Shown: piece after piece, positions 48,899-59,103 of the stretch
How positions within the stretch are numbered: position 1 is the first letter of the stretch
Layout: each line of letters starts with the position of its first letter
Origin: Helicostylum pulchrum
Lineage: Eukaryota; Mucoromycota; Mucoromycetes; Mucorales; Mucoraceae
Direction of reading: 5' to 3'
NCBI GenBank assembly: GCA_025677825.1
Contig: JAIXMO010000007.1
Span: forward strand, 372,001-436,000
DNA length: 64,000 nucleotides
Translations under genes and position numbers: made by a program
The notes under the pieces: model-generated
Seen by the model: only the letters and a program-made list of their open reading frames with translations
Database searches by the model: none
Told to the model about the DNA's origin: nothing

Positions 48899-51348
48899 AT
48901 GCACTTTCAAAACGTACTCATATGTTTGATTATTTCAATACTAAGTGTTTTAGGTACCCATTTATATTTGTGTCATGTATTCTTTTTTGTAACCAATCTT
49001 TTTATACAAATATGTAGTAAAGACAGAAGATATCGCAACAACTATTTATCCTTATATATATACCAACCTTAATAACTGGCCATGTGTACGATTACTAAAC
49101 GCAACAGGAACCATTGGCTGTCACGGTAACTAGTTACGTTTCATCAACTTCCCCCCATTTCCATCTCTTTCGCTAAAAAAAAAGAATGCCAATTTATACA
49201 TAGCTTTAAAAAAGCAAACTGGCGTATTATACCAAACTAATACACAACTTGAACTAAACAACTTTATAAGTGATCAAGTAGTTAGGGATTTCGCACTTGT
49301 TATTCCCTATAGTTTATTAACGCGAAACAATCTCGAAACACTTTCGTCTACGGGGAAAGTGACAGGTCTGATTGTTTTATTAAATAACTCGACAACTATT
49401 GATCGTCTTTCATCGCCTGATTCATCTTGTCCTAATTGTCAATTTGGACTCTATGCTAAGGATACTGAACAGTATGTATGGAACCCTCAAGCTCAAAATT
49501 TAATTGAAGAGAGCTTTGAGTTTCCTATTTTTGCTATTTTACCAGAAGATGACTTATCTCGATCCGTATATGATACCGTGACTAAGGTTAGACTTGCAAA
49601 AAAAAAAAAAAAAAAAAAAAATCGAAGTGACAAATTTAATCAGTGTATTATAGAGTGTATTGTATAATGAAGAAAAAGGGTACAAAAACTTTCCTTTGAA
49701 AGCAATTGATTTCGATTTATTTATGTGGGCAGCTGTCAATTCTGAAACATGCCTTCGAAGAGGTTGGTGTCAAGTTGTTGGTGGTATGTCCGTATACTCT
49801 TCACCTTCCCTAAATATTGAACCAGAAGATAAAAAGCCAATTATTATTGTATCTTCCAGTATGGATAGTAGATCGTTATTTCATGACTTAACTGTAGGCT
49901 CTTCTAAAGATGTTTCTGGTTTAGTTACTGTATTAGCAATTGCGGATGCATTAAAAAAGGTTAGTTATTCTATTTTCTTACGCATTAAAGTCTAAATCTA
50001 ATATATGTATAAATAGGCTCCAAAACCTTTGGATTCATTACCAAAACATATTCTCTATACATTATTCACTGCAGAATCATGGGGATTTGCAGGTTCACAA
50101 AGATTTGTAGACGATATTTCTTCACCATTCCAATGTACCAATGCTACAAGAGCAGCACCGTGCCCATTTATCAACGCACCATGTACTTTTCCCTGTGTAC
50201 GAGATTTGAATTTTAAACGTATTAATTTTGACAGTATTGAATCCATATTTGAATTTCAATCTGTATCAGGTATCAATAACAATTATACCAATCAATTCTA
50301 CGCGCATGTAGATAATACGCAACAAAATCAACCTCTGTTAGCATCTCTTCAACCTTATCAAAATATAAAACAAGCGTCTATGGATGGTATTGATCGCAAG
50401 TTGCCGCCTAGTAGTGCGATGAGTTTTCTACAAAAGAAGAGAGATATCAACGCAGTTGTTATTACAGACTATCAAAGCAGTCTTGGAAAGTAAAATACTA
50501 TACGTAAAAGAAAATCATGTAATTATGTTAATTTTTATTTTATGTGTAGCTATTATAACAGTGATGTTGATATTAATTTTGATCTAGTATCAATGACCGA
50601 TTCAGTTTGTGAGTTAGTCAATTCAACTGCTAATGCTATCTATAACCATGCTTCCAATGAAAATGGAACTTTTATATCTGCTAATTGTACTTTGGTTTCT
50701 TCTTTATTGGATTGTTTAATTTCTAATTTTTCCTGCTCCTTTATGCAAGATTATTTTAACGGTAACATAATACAAAGAAAAATTATTTTTATTATTTTCT
50801 AATGTTCTCGTATACATATGTAGTTTCTGGTGTAGCAAGAGTAGGCCATTACTCATCTGTTTATTCTTTTGAAAATCCTCAAGCACAACTTTTACAACGA
50901 TTTGCGTTTAGTTTCCTAAGTGGAATAACGGGTTTAGAGAGATCGGGTCCAGATAACCAACCTGTTTCGTGTCAAACCATTAAGGATTGTACTAATGGAG
51001 AATATTGTATTAAGCAGAAATGCGTATCTACATTGACAACATATCATGAAGCTTATGGTACTGGATTACAGTATGATGAAAGTACGGGATTTGTTCAAGT
51101 AGTAGATCCTACAAAGGGTACCTGGACGGAGAGCACGTACGTATTATTATATTTTATTATTATGAAAGAATAGATTTTAATTATTTTATTATTATAGATG
51201 GGATCCGCCCGCTTTGCGTATATTTTTGGTCACTTCTAAAACACATCAAATAGTTGAGCTTGTGGTAGGATTATTATGGATGACTATTAGTTTTATGCTA
51301 GTTTTGTTTTTGAAGCGATATCTTACAAAGACGTTCAAGACAGAATAA
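48899..51348 (+). CDS. NCSTN: nicastrin, gamma-secretase subunit
   Basis: Eight exons (48899-48953, 49018-49125, 49204-49586, 49654-49959, 50017-50489, 50550-50761, 50824-51136, 51198-51348) give 666 aa; human nicastrin is 709. Exon 1 encodes the signal peptide (MHFQNVLICLIISILSVL). The lumenal domain starts with the nicastrin signature NNWPCVRLLNATGTIGCH. It continues with NCQFGLYAKD, WGFAGSQRFVDDI and many N-glycosylation sequons (NATG, NNST, NATR, NGTF). The aminopeptidase-like fold lacks obvious zinc ligands, as in other nicastrins. A single transmembrane helix near the C-terminus (VELVVGLLWMTISFMLVLFL) is followed by a short basic tail. Nicastrin gates substrate entry into the presenilin complex. 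No presenilin, APH-1 or PEN-2 gene is in the window. The start was placed by splicing through the cysteine-rich second exon. Confidence 0.93.
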
Positions 51349-51407
51349 AATCATATTCTAATAAATTATTTTTTTACGAACATCTTGATATATATCTGGT
51401 AACGAGT

Positions 51408-52886
51408 CTAATAATAAAAAGCCTTTTTAGTATTACTGTTTTTTTTTGTCTGCGAACACGAAATAATACCTTTGTGAGATGTAACATTACTATCTATTGA
51501 TTTCATTCTTTTTGAAGGCCTATCGTCTTCCTCAATAGTATCTTCCTCAACAGTATCTCCCACAATAACAGAAGTTCCATAAGACCATATAGAATAGATA
51601 GATTCAATAGACATGGAGTGGAATGGGATAGGTTCAGATTCATTTTGATGAATTTCTTCTGCTTCATTATTGAAAGAAGCATTTGGCATAGAAATAGACC
51701 ATCCTTCATCCGTATCAAAAAACTTTGAAAACGATGCACTGGCAGTTGGCATAGAAGTTATTTCTCTATTGTTATTGTCTGCATTTAAATCATTGGCGGA
51801 AGTTGAGATAGACATGGCTTCACCTTGACTATGACTTCTTACACTAAATGACGTATTCTCATGAACGGGAGTTGATATACTCATATAATCCGTACTATCT
51901 AACCTTGACAGCGGGCGTTTACTGGTTTCCATAGGGCTAGAAATAGACATATCTGATTTGCTATCGTGTTCGTTTACTTTTGGTACAAGCATCCATTTCG
52001 CTGAATCCGATTCTTTTAAAGACATGGATATAGAGGTTGGTACTAAACGAAATTGTGGACTTAATACAAGTAAATGTAGAATATGATCCTATGTATTTCT
52101 ATATGCATCAGTAACAGCTTTCTACATAAGCATAATCTTTAATTTTACCTTTTCAACAGGTTTTTTATATGTTTTCTTTACTTGCAATAATATTTCAGTT
52201 GTATTTAAATAAGGGTGATTATCAAATAATTTTACTACTGTATCTTCCAAATCAAGATCAAAGCCTTGATCTTCAATTTCATTTGGTGTACTAGCTTCAA
52301 CACACTCTTCATTAACAGTTGGTTTAATATAATTATCCGGTAAAATAAATACACATCTCGTATTGCATATTTCAATCAAGGCACCTGTCTTTAAAACACT
52401 AGGTTTATCACGAGGCTTTTTTGGTACTTGATTTAATTTGATACCGTTACGTCCATAAACATGTAACTCCCAACGATCACGACGCACACTATATCTAACT
52501 TCACAATGTTTTCGAGATATCGCTTTTGAACTACCAAAATCAATATCTACTTGTGGTATAGGTTGATTTTGACGCGTTACTCTAGGAGTTGTGCCTGAAC
52601 GACCTATAATGACTTTAGAATGACTCAAGTAACTCGTCCAGTTAGAACCTGCTAATCGTGGGTAAAGATGAGCTGTGTTTTCTGGAACTGAAGGTGTATT
52701 GACAATTATGGTGTCGGATGAATCGGTTAAAAGATGAAAACCGTTTGACAGCTCTGAGTCGTTAAACTATCAAACTATTTAGTCTCTTTTTTTTTAAAAA
52801 ACAACAACAACAAAGCAAATGCCTTTTATTTATTTACAACATTGTATACGAACCGATTGACTGTTTGATTGAGAGTTATTTAGCAT
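51408..52886 (-). CDS. FHA-domain protein, possibly Fhl1-like
   Basis: Exons 52149-52766 and 51408-52088 are well supported. A small first exon at 52854-52886 (MLNNSQSNSQS) is inferred because the main frame lacks an ATG upstream of the FHA domain; its GTTCGT donor is weak. The total is about 443 aa. The FHA domain (about residues 45-145) has IIGR, the phosphothreonine-binding SRKHCEV and the RNGIKLN loop. The region after it (HPYLNTTEILLQVKK, then DHILHLLVLSPQFRLVP) resembles a winged-helix arrangement as in Fhl1-type regulators, but I am unsure. The C-terminal half is Ser-rich, with many MSIS repeats, and carries a basic RPSKRMKS stretch. A nuclear phosphopeptide-dependent regulator is likely. 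Confidence 0.75.
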
Positions 52887-53853
52887 GTTTTTTTCTTTGC
52901 GAAAGAGAAGAAAAAAACAGTATCAATCAGACTGTCTCATGGCAATAAATTTTTATTGGTCGTAAATTTTATTTTACAAAAGATGGATACGAAGCCTAAA
53001 TGTATATGTGTTTGCAGTTCTCTAACTTGTAGTATTTCAGAGCACAATAATATACCCTCACAGTATTAAGTACTTGACGATATTTTTTTCAAAAATAATA
53101 CTCAATATTTGAGATCGAAGAAACAGATCAAAGATCAATGCAAGTAATACATTAGTGGGTTTCAGACTAAAGAAGCAGATTTTAATACTTAATTCTAGAA
53201 GCTATTTTAGCCAATTACAACGATAAAAATTTAAATTATTGGCTAAAAAGACTTTAGAATTAAGTATTAAAATTTGCTTCTTTGGTCTGAAACCCACTAT
53301 TATTGTCCGGATGTATGATTATCCTACAGACGCAAGCAGTACCATCAATTCAAGTGCCGCTGATCAGTTACCAGCGTGGGAACGACACGGTCTATTTTTT
53401 ATTTTATTTTTTCGCTGTCAAATCCAAAAAAATAAACAATTCCCATTTTACTTGAACCCTTATCGCTTTAATTACACAGATAAAAAGAAAATACTGTAAT
53501 TGGTATCATATAAACAATACGAAAAAAAGAAAACGTGTAAAATAAACTAAATTTTTTTCTGTACATGTATAATTAAGCTTTGTCATGACGGATAAACTTA
53601 TGTTTTCGTTTGTATTGTTCGTATCAGCGTTGCTTTTTTTATTACGGCTGTGTAAAGGCATTCATACGTTTAGAACGCGGAGAACCAATGTAAAGTGCAT
53701 TATTGATACGAATTGTGGAGAACAAGTCAAAGTCGGCACTATAAACATCCAGGCATGTGAATTTTTTTTCCACGTAAACCTTATAATTGACCTTTTTTTT
53801 TTCTTTTTTTTTTGTACTTCTTCTTTCTTTTCTTTCTGCACTTATAAAAAAAA
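52887..53853. other. intergenic region containing a fold-back MITE
   Basis: This separates the divergently transcribed FHA and ACADSB genes. Apart from the inverted repeat at 53153-53299 no element is seen. A 91-codon frame at 53585-53860 begins with a hydrophobic stretch but degenerates into Phe-rich low complexity and overlaps the ACADSB start; it is not considered a gene. Confidence 0.5.
53153..53299 (+). mobile_element. fold-back MITE with TA flanks
   Basis: Two arms of about 62 bases (about 53155-53216 and 53234-53297) are near-perfect inverted repeats separated by under 20 bases. They begin GTGGGTTTCAGACTAAAG and end with its complement. TA stands directly outside both ends (53153-53154 and 53298-53299), as expected for a Tc1/mariner-type target duplication. 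There is no coding capacity, so it would depend on a transposase elsewhere. Confidence 0.8.
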
Positions 53854-54472
53854 ATGTTGAGAACTAGTTCCCGTTCCATTAACTTGCTCGCTCGTTCTAT
53901 TCCCAAGAGGTATGTACTGGTATTTTTAAGCCCCTGATATAAAACTAATTATTTTAAAACAACTAGAACTTTCACTCAATCTGCCATTGCTCGCAATGCT
54001 GTCGGTCTTCCTACCTCTCTTCAAGCTTTCACCGAGGAAGAAATGATGCTTCGTGAAGTTGGTAAGTAAGAAAGGGAACTGACAACATTTTATACTTACG
54101 CCTTTTTTTTTAAAATTAAAAGTTCGCAAGTTCGCTCAAGAAGTTGTTAAGCCCAAGGTTTCAGAAATGGATGAAACCGAGAAACTCGATGCATCTATCT
54201 TAAAGTCTCTTTTTGATCAAGGGGTAAGTAACCTTATTACCTGTACAAGTACAAAGTTTTTAATTTTTTATTTTATTTTTTAGCTTATGGGTATTGAGAC
54301 TGATGCTGATTATGATGGTGCCAACTGTTCATTCACTTCTGCTATTATCACCATTGAAGGTAATTTATATAAAGTGTATAAGCTGTACAAAAAAAAATTA
54401 CTAAAATTGGGGATTAAATATAGAACTCGCCAAGGTCGATCCTTCTATCAGTGTTATCTGTGATGTTCAAGT

Positions 54473-54509
<37 letters not shown>

Positions 54510-55476
54510 TCTTTTTTCAGTTACTTACTTTTTTATGCATGTAGAATACTTTGGTCGGTACTCTTGTCCGTCAATATGGTACTGAATACATTAAAAAGAA
54601 GTTCCTTACAAAGTTGGCCACTGAATCCGTTGGCTGTTTCTGTTTATCTGAATCCGGTTCCGGTTCTGATGCTTTCGCTCTCCAAACTCGTGCTGTTGAA
54701 AAGGATGATCATTACGTTCTCTCTGGTTCCAAGATGTGGATTACTAACTCTGCTGAAGCCGATATCTTTTTAGTCTTTGCCAACGTGTAAGTTTTTTTTT
54801 TTCGAGAAAGAGAGTAGAGTTAGAATACTAAATTATATTATAAAGTGATCCTTCCAAGGGTTATAAGGGTATTACTTGTTTCATTGTTGAAAAGTCAATG
54901 GGTGTTGAAGTTGCCAAGAAGGAATCCAAGTTGGGTATTCGTGCCTCTTCTACTTGTGTCTTAAACTTTGACGAAATCCGTGTCCCCAAGGAAAACATTC
55001 TCGGTGAAGTAGGTAAAGGTTACAAGTACGCTATTGAGATTTTAAATGAAGGTCGTATTGGTATTGCCGCTCAAATGATTGGTACTGCTCAAGGTGCCTT
55101 TGATTTAGCTTTACCTTATCTTTTCCAAAGAAAGCAATTTGGTCAATATATCGGTGATTTCCAAGCTATGCAACATCAATATGCTCAAATTGCTACCGAG
55201 ATTGAAGCTGCTAGACTCTTGACTTATAATGCTGCTCGTTTGAAGGAAGAAGGCAGAAGTTTCGTCAAGGAAGCTGCTATGGCCAAATTATATTCTTCTC
55301 AAATTGCTGAACGTGCTGCCAGTAAGGCCATTGAATGGTGCGGTGGTGTCGGTTTCACTCGTGAATTAGGTGTTGAGAAGTTCTACAGAGATGCCAAGAT
55401 TGGTGCTATCTATGAAGGTACTAGCAACATTCAACTTCAAACTATTGCTAAATTGATTGCCAATCAATACAAATAA
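53854..55476 (+). CDS. ACADSB: short/branched-chain acyl-CoA dehydrogenase, mitochondrial
   Basis: Seven exons (53854-53909, 53967-54061, 54123-54223, 54284-54359, 54424-54470, 54545-54786, 54846-55476) give 415 aa. The presequence [20 protein letters not shown] targets the matrix. FAD-dependent dehydrogenation of 2-methylbutyryl-CoA and related substrates feeds isoleucine catabolism. Family blocks are [52 protein letters not shown] and [18 protein letters not shown]. The catalytic base is the Glu in [16 protein letters not shown]. Short versus short/branched specificity is by overall resemblance only. Codon bias is strong, as in the GluRS gene. Confidence 0.94.
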
Positions 55477-55588
55477 ATAAATAAAAAATACGCGTAGAAA
55501 ACCTCCATCCCTAATCGGCTGAACTATATACTTTTTTTTTTCAGTCACTTTTTTATTTTCTTTTTTTCTTTCCTTTTAATAAAATAAT

Positions 55589-57024
55589 ATGAATTTACCA
55601 CAAGAAGTACTATTATTTATACTCCAATCATTTATTCAAGATCAACCCATATTAAGCACGCATGATATATTTCATTGTCAACTTGTCTGTAAGAGATGGA
55701 AATCAACTGCTCAATGTACCAACTACACTCGTTTAACTTTACAAACCATTTTACTTTATGAAAATGATATTACTTTATTAAACAAGTTACACCAATTTCA
55801 TAAACTACAACAACTTGTTGTAAAACGACGCACAAATAGTATACAATCACTGGACAGTATCCTCGATCAATTGCCAAATCTAATCAAGTTAGATGTTGTT
55901 TTATACCACACAATCTCTTTTTCAACTGACAGCTTGATTGGTGATGATGATATTTCGCTAAACTCAACTTTAAAATTATTGGACGGTTTGTTTGTAGTAC
56001 ATGATTCAACTTACGTTACATTATGCATAAATTTTCTCAATTGCAAGAATTATACATTAACCATGCTAGACCAGAAGAAGAAGAAGGAGAGATAAAAGCT
56101 GTATTTATGACAACAGATATCACATTGTCTATGCTATCTTAATTTATAGATTATATTCTTTCGATACCCACTTGCGCTATATCCTTTCTGTTAGAGATAC
56201 CGCTGATTAAACAAGCATTAGATATCTATACAAGGCACATGTCTGCTGAAAGACTTGGTCCGTTGTCAATCACTTATACTCGCGATAGCAAACGACAAAG
56301 CACACAATGTACAGTATACCGTACATTTACAAAAACACAAAGCCATCAATTCTATATCGATTATCATTGTCTAACCAATGAACTATTACATTTAAAATTA
56401 ATTGAAACCATTGGACGCAACCTATCAGAAATAACTTATCGTACCAATATCGATAGCTTACTTAACGTAAACGGATACTTTTTAGATCATATACTACAGC
56501 ACTGCTGTACTTTAACAAAGCTTCGGTTAAGCTGTACAAAACTTATTCGATTTCTTGGTAAATCACTGCCGTCTTCTGCTCATCAGTCACTGACTCATTT
56601 AGTCTTGTTAAAATTGTTATTTGGGAAAAGGTGTGTTTAAAAGGTTATCGGACCGGTTAAAAGATTTAAAGGAATTAGTTATTATACGATTTGGGCTAGG
56701 AAGTAGCGGATTAGATACGAGGTACTATCATATTGATATGTATGATACTACCATCGATACATTACGATTAAATCAGAGCATAGTATCACCTACATTATAG
56801 TACGCGTAACTCAAGCAGCAAAAAAAGAAACCTTTTACAAGTTATGGTTTGAAGCATCCACACAAGATTATAAAACAGAACCTTCAACACAACAAGAATA
56901 TGAAATTATGCCTAAAGCAGACCAAAATTTACAAGTTTGGATTCAATGCAAGCGTATTCACAAAATTCAATTGTTTACAAATTTTAAAGGAAACCAAGTA
57001 GTTTTTGGGCAAGTTATAGTGTAA
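55589..57024 (+). pseudogene. F-box/LRR-type gene broken by frameshifts
   Basis: The sequence starts MNLPQEVLLFILQSF, with an F-box core HCQLVCKRWKSTAQ, and continues with leucine-rich-repeat-like segments. Coding similarity switches frame near 56030: the original frame ends in KKKKER*, while MHKFSQLQELYINHARPEE reads on in another frame to a stop near 56141. After a possible intron (acceptor near 56149) a third stretch runs to 56640 (GKRCV*). The frame switches again to VFKRLSDRLKDLKELVIIRF. A last stretch (VRVTQAAKKETFYKLWFEAS, then WIQCKRIHKIQLF) ends at 57024. At least three single-base shifts are needed, so it is most likely a decaying F-box gene. Such F-box/LRR genes are numerous in Mucorales. 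Assembly errors are the alternative. Confidence 0.7.
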
Positions 57025-57142
57025 AATTGTACTCTCGTTTTTTAATTACCGACAATAAAATACCTGAAAATGTGAAACATGCTCTCTGAGGTAGTATTTA
57101 CTTCAAAAATTTAAATATATTAACATTTTACTCAGTTTTATT

Positions 57143-57486
57143 ATGTTTGCCGAAGATTACTTGATGGGTGGTATATCTTTTTTTTTCTACTGACGAAGAT
57201 AACTCTGTGACTAATGTATTATATATATCTAGAATATTTGAAGCTAAAAAGTGTTGATAGTTTAAAACCTGATAATACAGTTGATTTAGAAAATATACTA
57301 GATACAATCCAAGGAGGCCTTGCTGGCAACACTCGAACTATATTTAAAACCGGTCAAGATAAACCTGTTATAATATCTGTAGTTTATGATGGAAGTTCAT
57401 CCTCTTTATATTTTATAGCAAAAGTAGTTGGCGATGAAGACAAGTTCAACATTCTAGGCGCACCAATGACTTTGAGTCGGTTCTAG
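57143..57486 (+). CDS. 93-aa protein of unknown function
   Basis: Two exons, 57143-57170 and 57233-57486, with a GTATAT donor, a textbook TGACTAATG branch region and an ATCTAG acceptor. Phases match exactly. The protein begins MFAEDYLMGEYLKLKSVD and contains TIQGGLAGNTRTIFKTGQD and SSSSLYFIAKVVGDEDK, ending near APMTLSRF. The last half looks like a small alternating-strand fold. No family is recognised. It is just downstream of the broken F-box gene and could be an independent small gene or another gene's remnant. Confidence 0.5.
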
Positions 57487-59103
57487 AAAAAAAAACCCCT
57501 CTTGCAGATGATCATATTATGTCTCCTTTGGTGTCTCTTTATATGTCGTAAACAAGAATACGGAAGGGCAGATAATAGTGATTTAAATAAGTAAATAATT
57601 ATTTAGACGGTCTATTGAAATGGCACAATTCATTAGCCTTAAAATAAAATAAATAAATAAGTAGATAGATATAGGTGATAAAAGAGGGGAAGTCACTTTA
57701 CTCATGTCGTATTTGTTTCGTACACATGAGTTAATCATTTTTATTTACATGTGTGTACTTTCTGCTCGCAAAATTCCTTTTTATGCGGATAAAACAAAGT
57801 GAGCGCATCAAAGAGTAAGTACTACATGGATAAAATCAAAAACCATGGAGGTTATTTGGATAAAAAATACGAACTTATGCTCTCATATTCGAGGGACTTT
57901 GTTAAGAATGCGACCTCGCATCCACCTCCAGTTTATACTTGGAATATTCTGTACTCCCCTTTTCCCCGTGGGTTTGACAAATCCAATCATGTACGTGCGG
58001 TAAGAGTACGTCACTGTCTTTTGTTGCAACGCCCTTTCATACCGAGCAGGTATAGACTGATTTGATTTAGCAAGTGACAGATAGCTTTTGTCGTATTAGA
58101 TAAACTTGCTTCTTCTAGGTAGCCTTCTGGTATTGTACTCTATAACATATTGTCTTAATTATACACAACTTGGGACCATGCATCTATAAAAAAAAAATGG
58201 TTTTTTTTTGTACCTGCCTGTACTACGATAGATGTGATTGGAAAAGACTAAAAATAATTATGCAGAATAAAAAGCTAAATTCATTTCAAGTCTTTTACGA
58301 AATATAAGCTCACAATTGGTATCTACTTTCCTCGTGAGATAAAAGAAAACCATTGGGGGTTTCGTCTTTGTAAGAGAGAGCTAATATCCCCAGTTTGTGG
58401 ATAAGCCGCTATGAGGGGTTCCAAGTATTCGAGCTGGTTACATTGTTTGAAAGGTAAGTACACTAATAAATAAGCCTAGTAGAGCTAACCGCTCTTTTGT
58501 TTCACATTTGCTTAAAGCAAGTACCTAAGCAAGTGTTATCTACTATTACCCGATATACGAGTATAGAAAAGTCGACGCATTTTTTTTTGGAGACTTTTTT
58601 AAGTTTATACTTCCAGAATTTAGTCAATTGGAAAAAAAGTATTCAGCAGAAAAAAAAGGATGTTGGTGTTACATTGAATTCTAAAAAGACAATAATACGA
58701 AGTTTTTTTAAGGAATTCCACTAAGCCCAATTCAACATTACAAAACGACATTTGTCTATTGTTAATTGTTTTAGATTCCCGATAACAGTTTTTTTTTCCC
58801 CTTGATCTCCCTTTTAAAAAGCAAAAAAAAAAAAAAAAAAAAAAAATGTTGAGTGGTATTAAGCAATTCTTCTTTTTAATACCCTGTATCCCCTTTTCAT
58901 TTACAAAAAATTGACAAGAAAAAAAAAAGAGAGTTAAATACTCCCCCTTTCATATCTTGTATTTTTTTTTTCTCTCTTATTTATAAATAAAAAAGTGTAG
59001 CACAAACCTTTTCTCTAAAAAGAAACCAAACATACTTTTTATATATATATTACTTTCTCTTTGTTCTTCTCTCTTATTTCTTTCTTCCAAGTATAACAAT
59101 AAA
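57487..59103. other. gene-poor region upstream of the kinase gene
   Basis: No supported gene. An 88-codon frame at 57799-58065 (contains GGYLDKKYELMLSYSRDFV) lacks an ATG and a recognisable domain and may be a fragment. A 75-codon frame at 58497-58724 is Lys/Phe-rich. A long A-run at about 58823-58846 and a pyrimidine-rich block at about 58960-59090 precede the kinase start. Confidence 0.45.

Noticed and set aside
53585..53860. 91-codon frame with a hydrophobic start
   Set aside because: It degenerates into Phe-rich low complexity and overlaps the ACADSB promoter and start codon; no family features.
57799..58065. 88-codon frame
   Set aside because: No ATG start, no recognisable domain, and no splice partner found on either side; kept only as a possible fragment.
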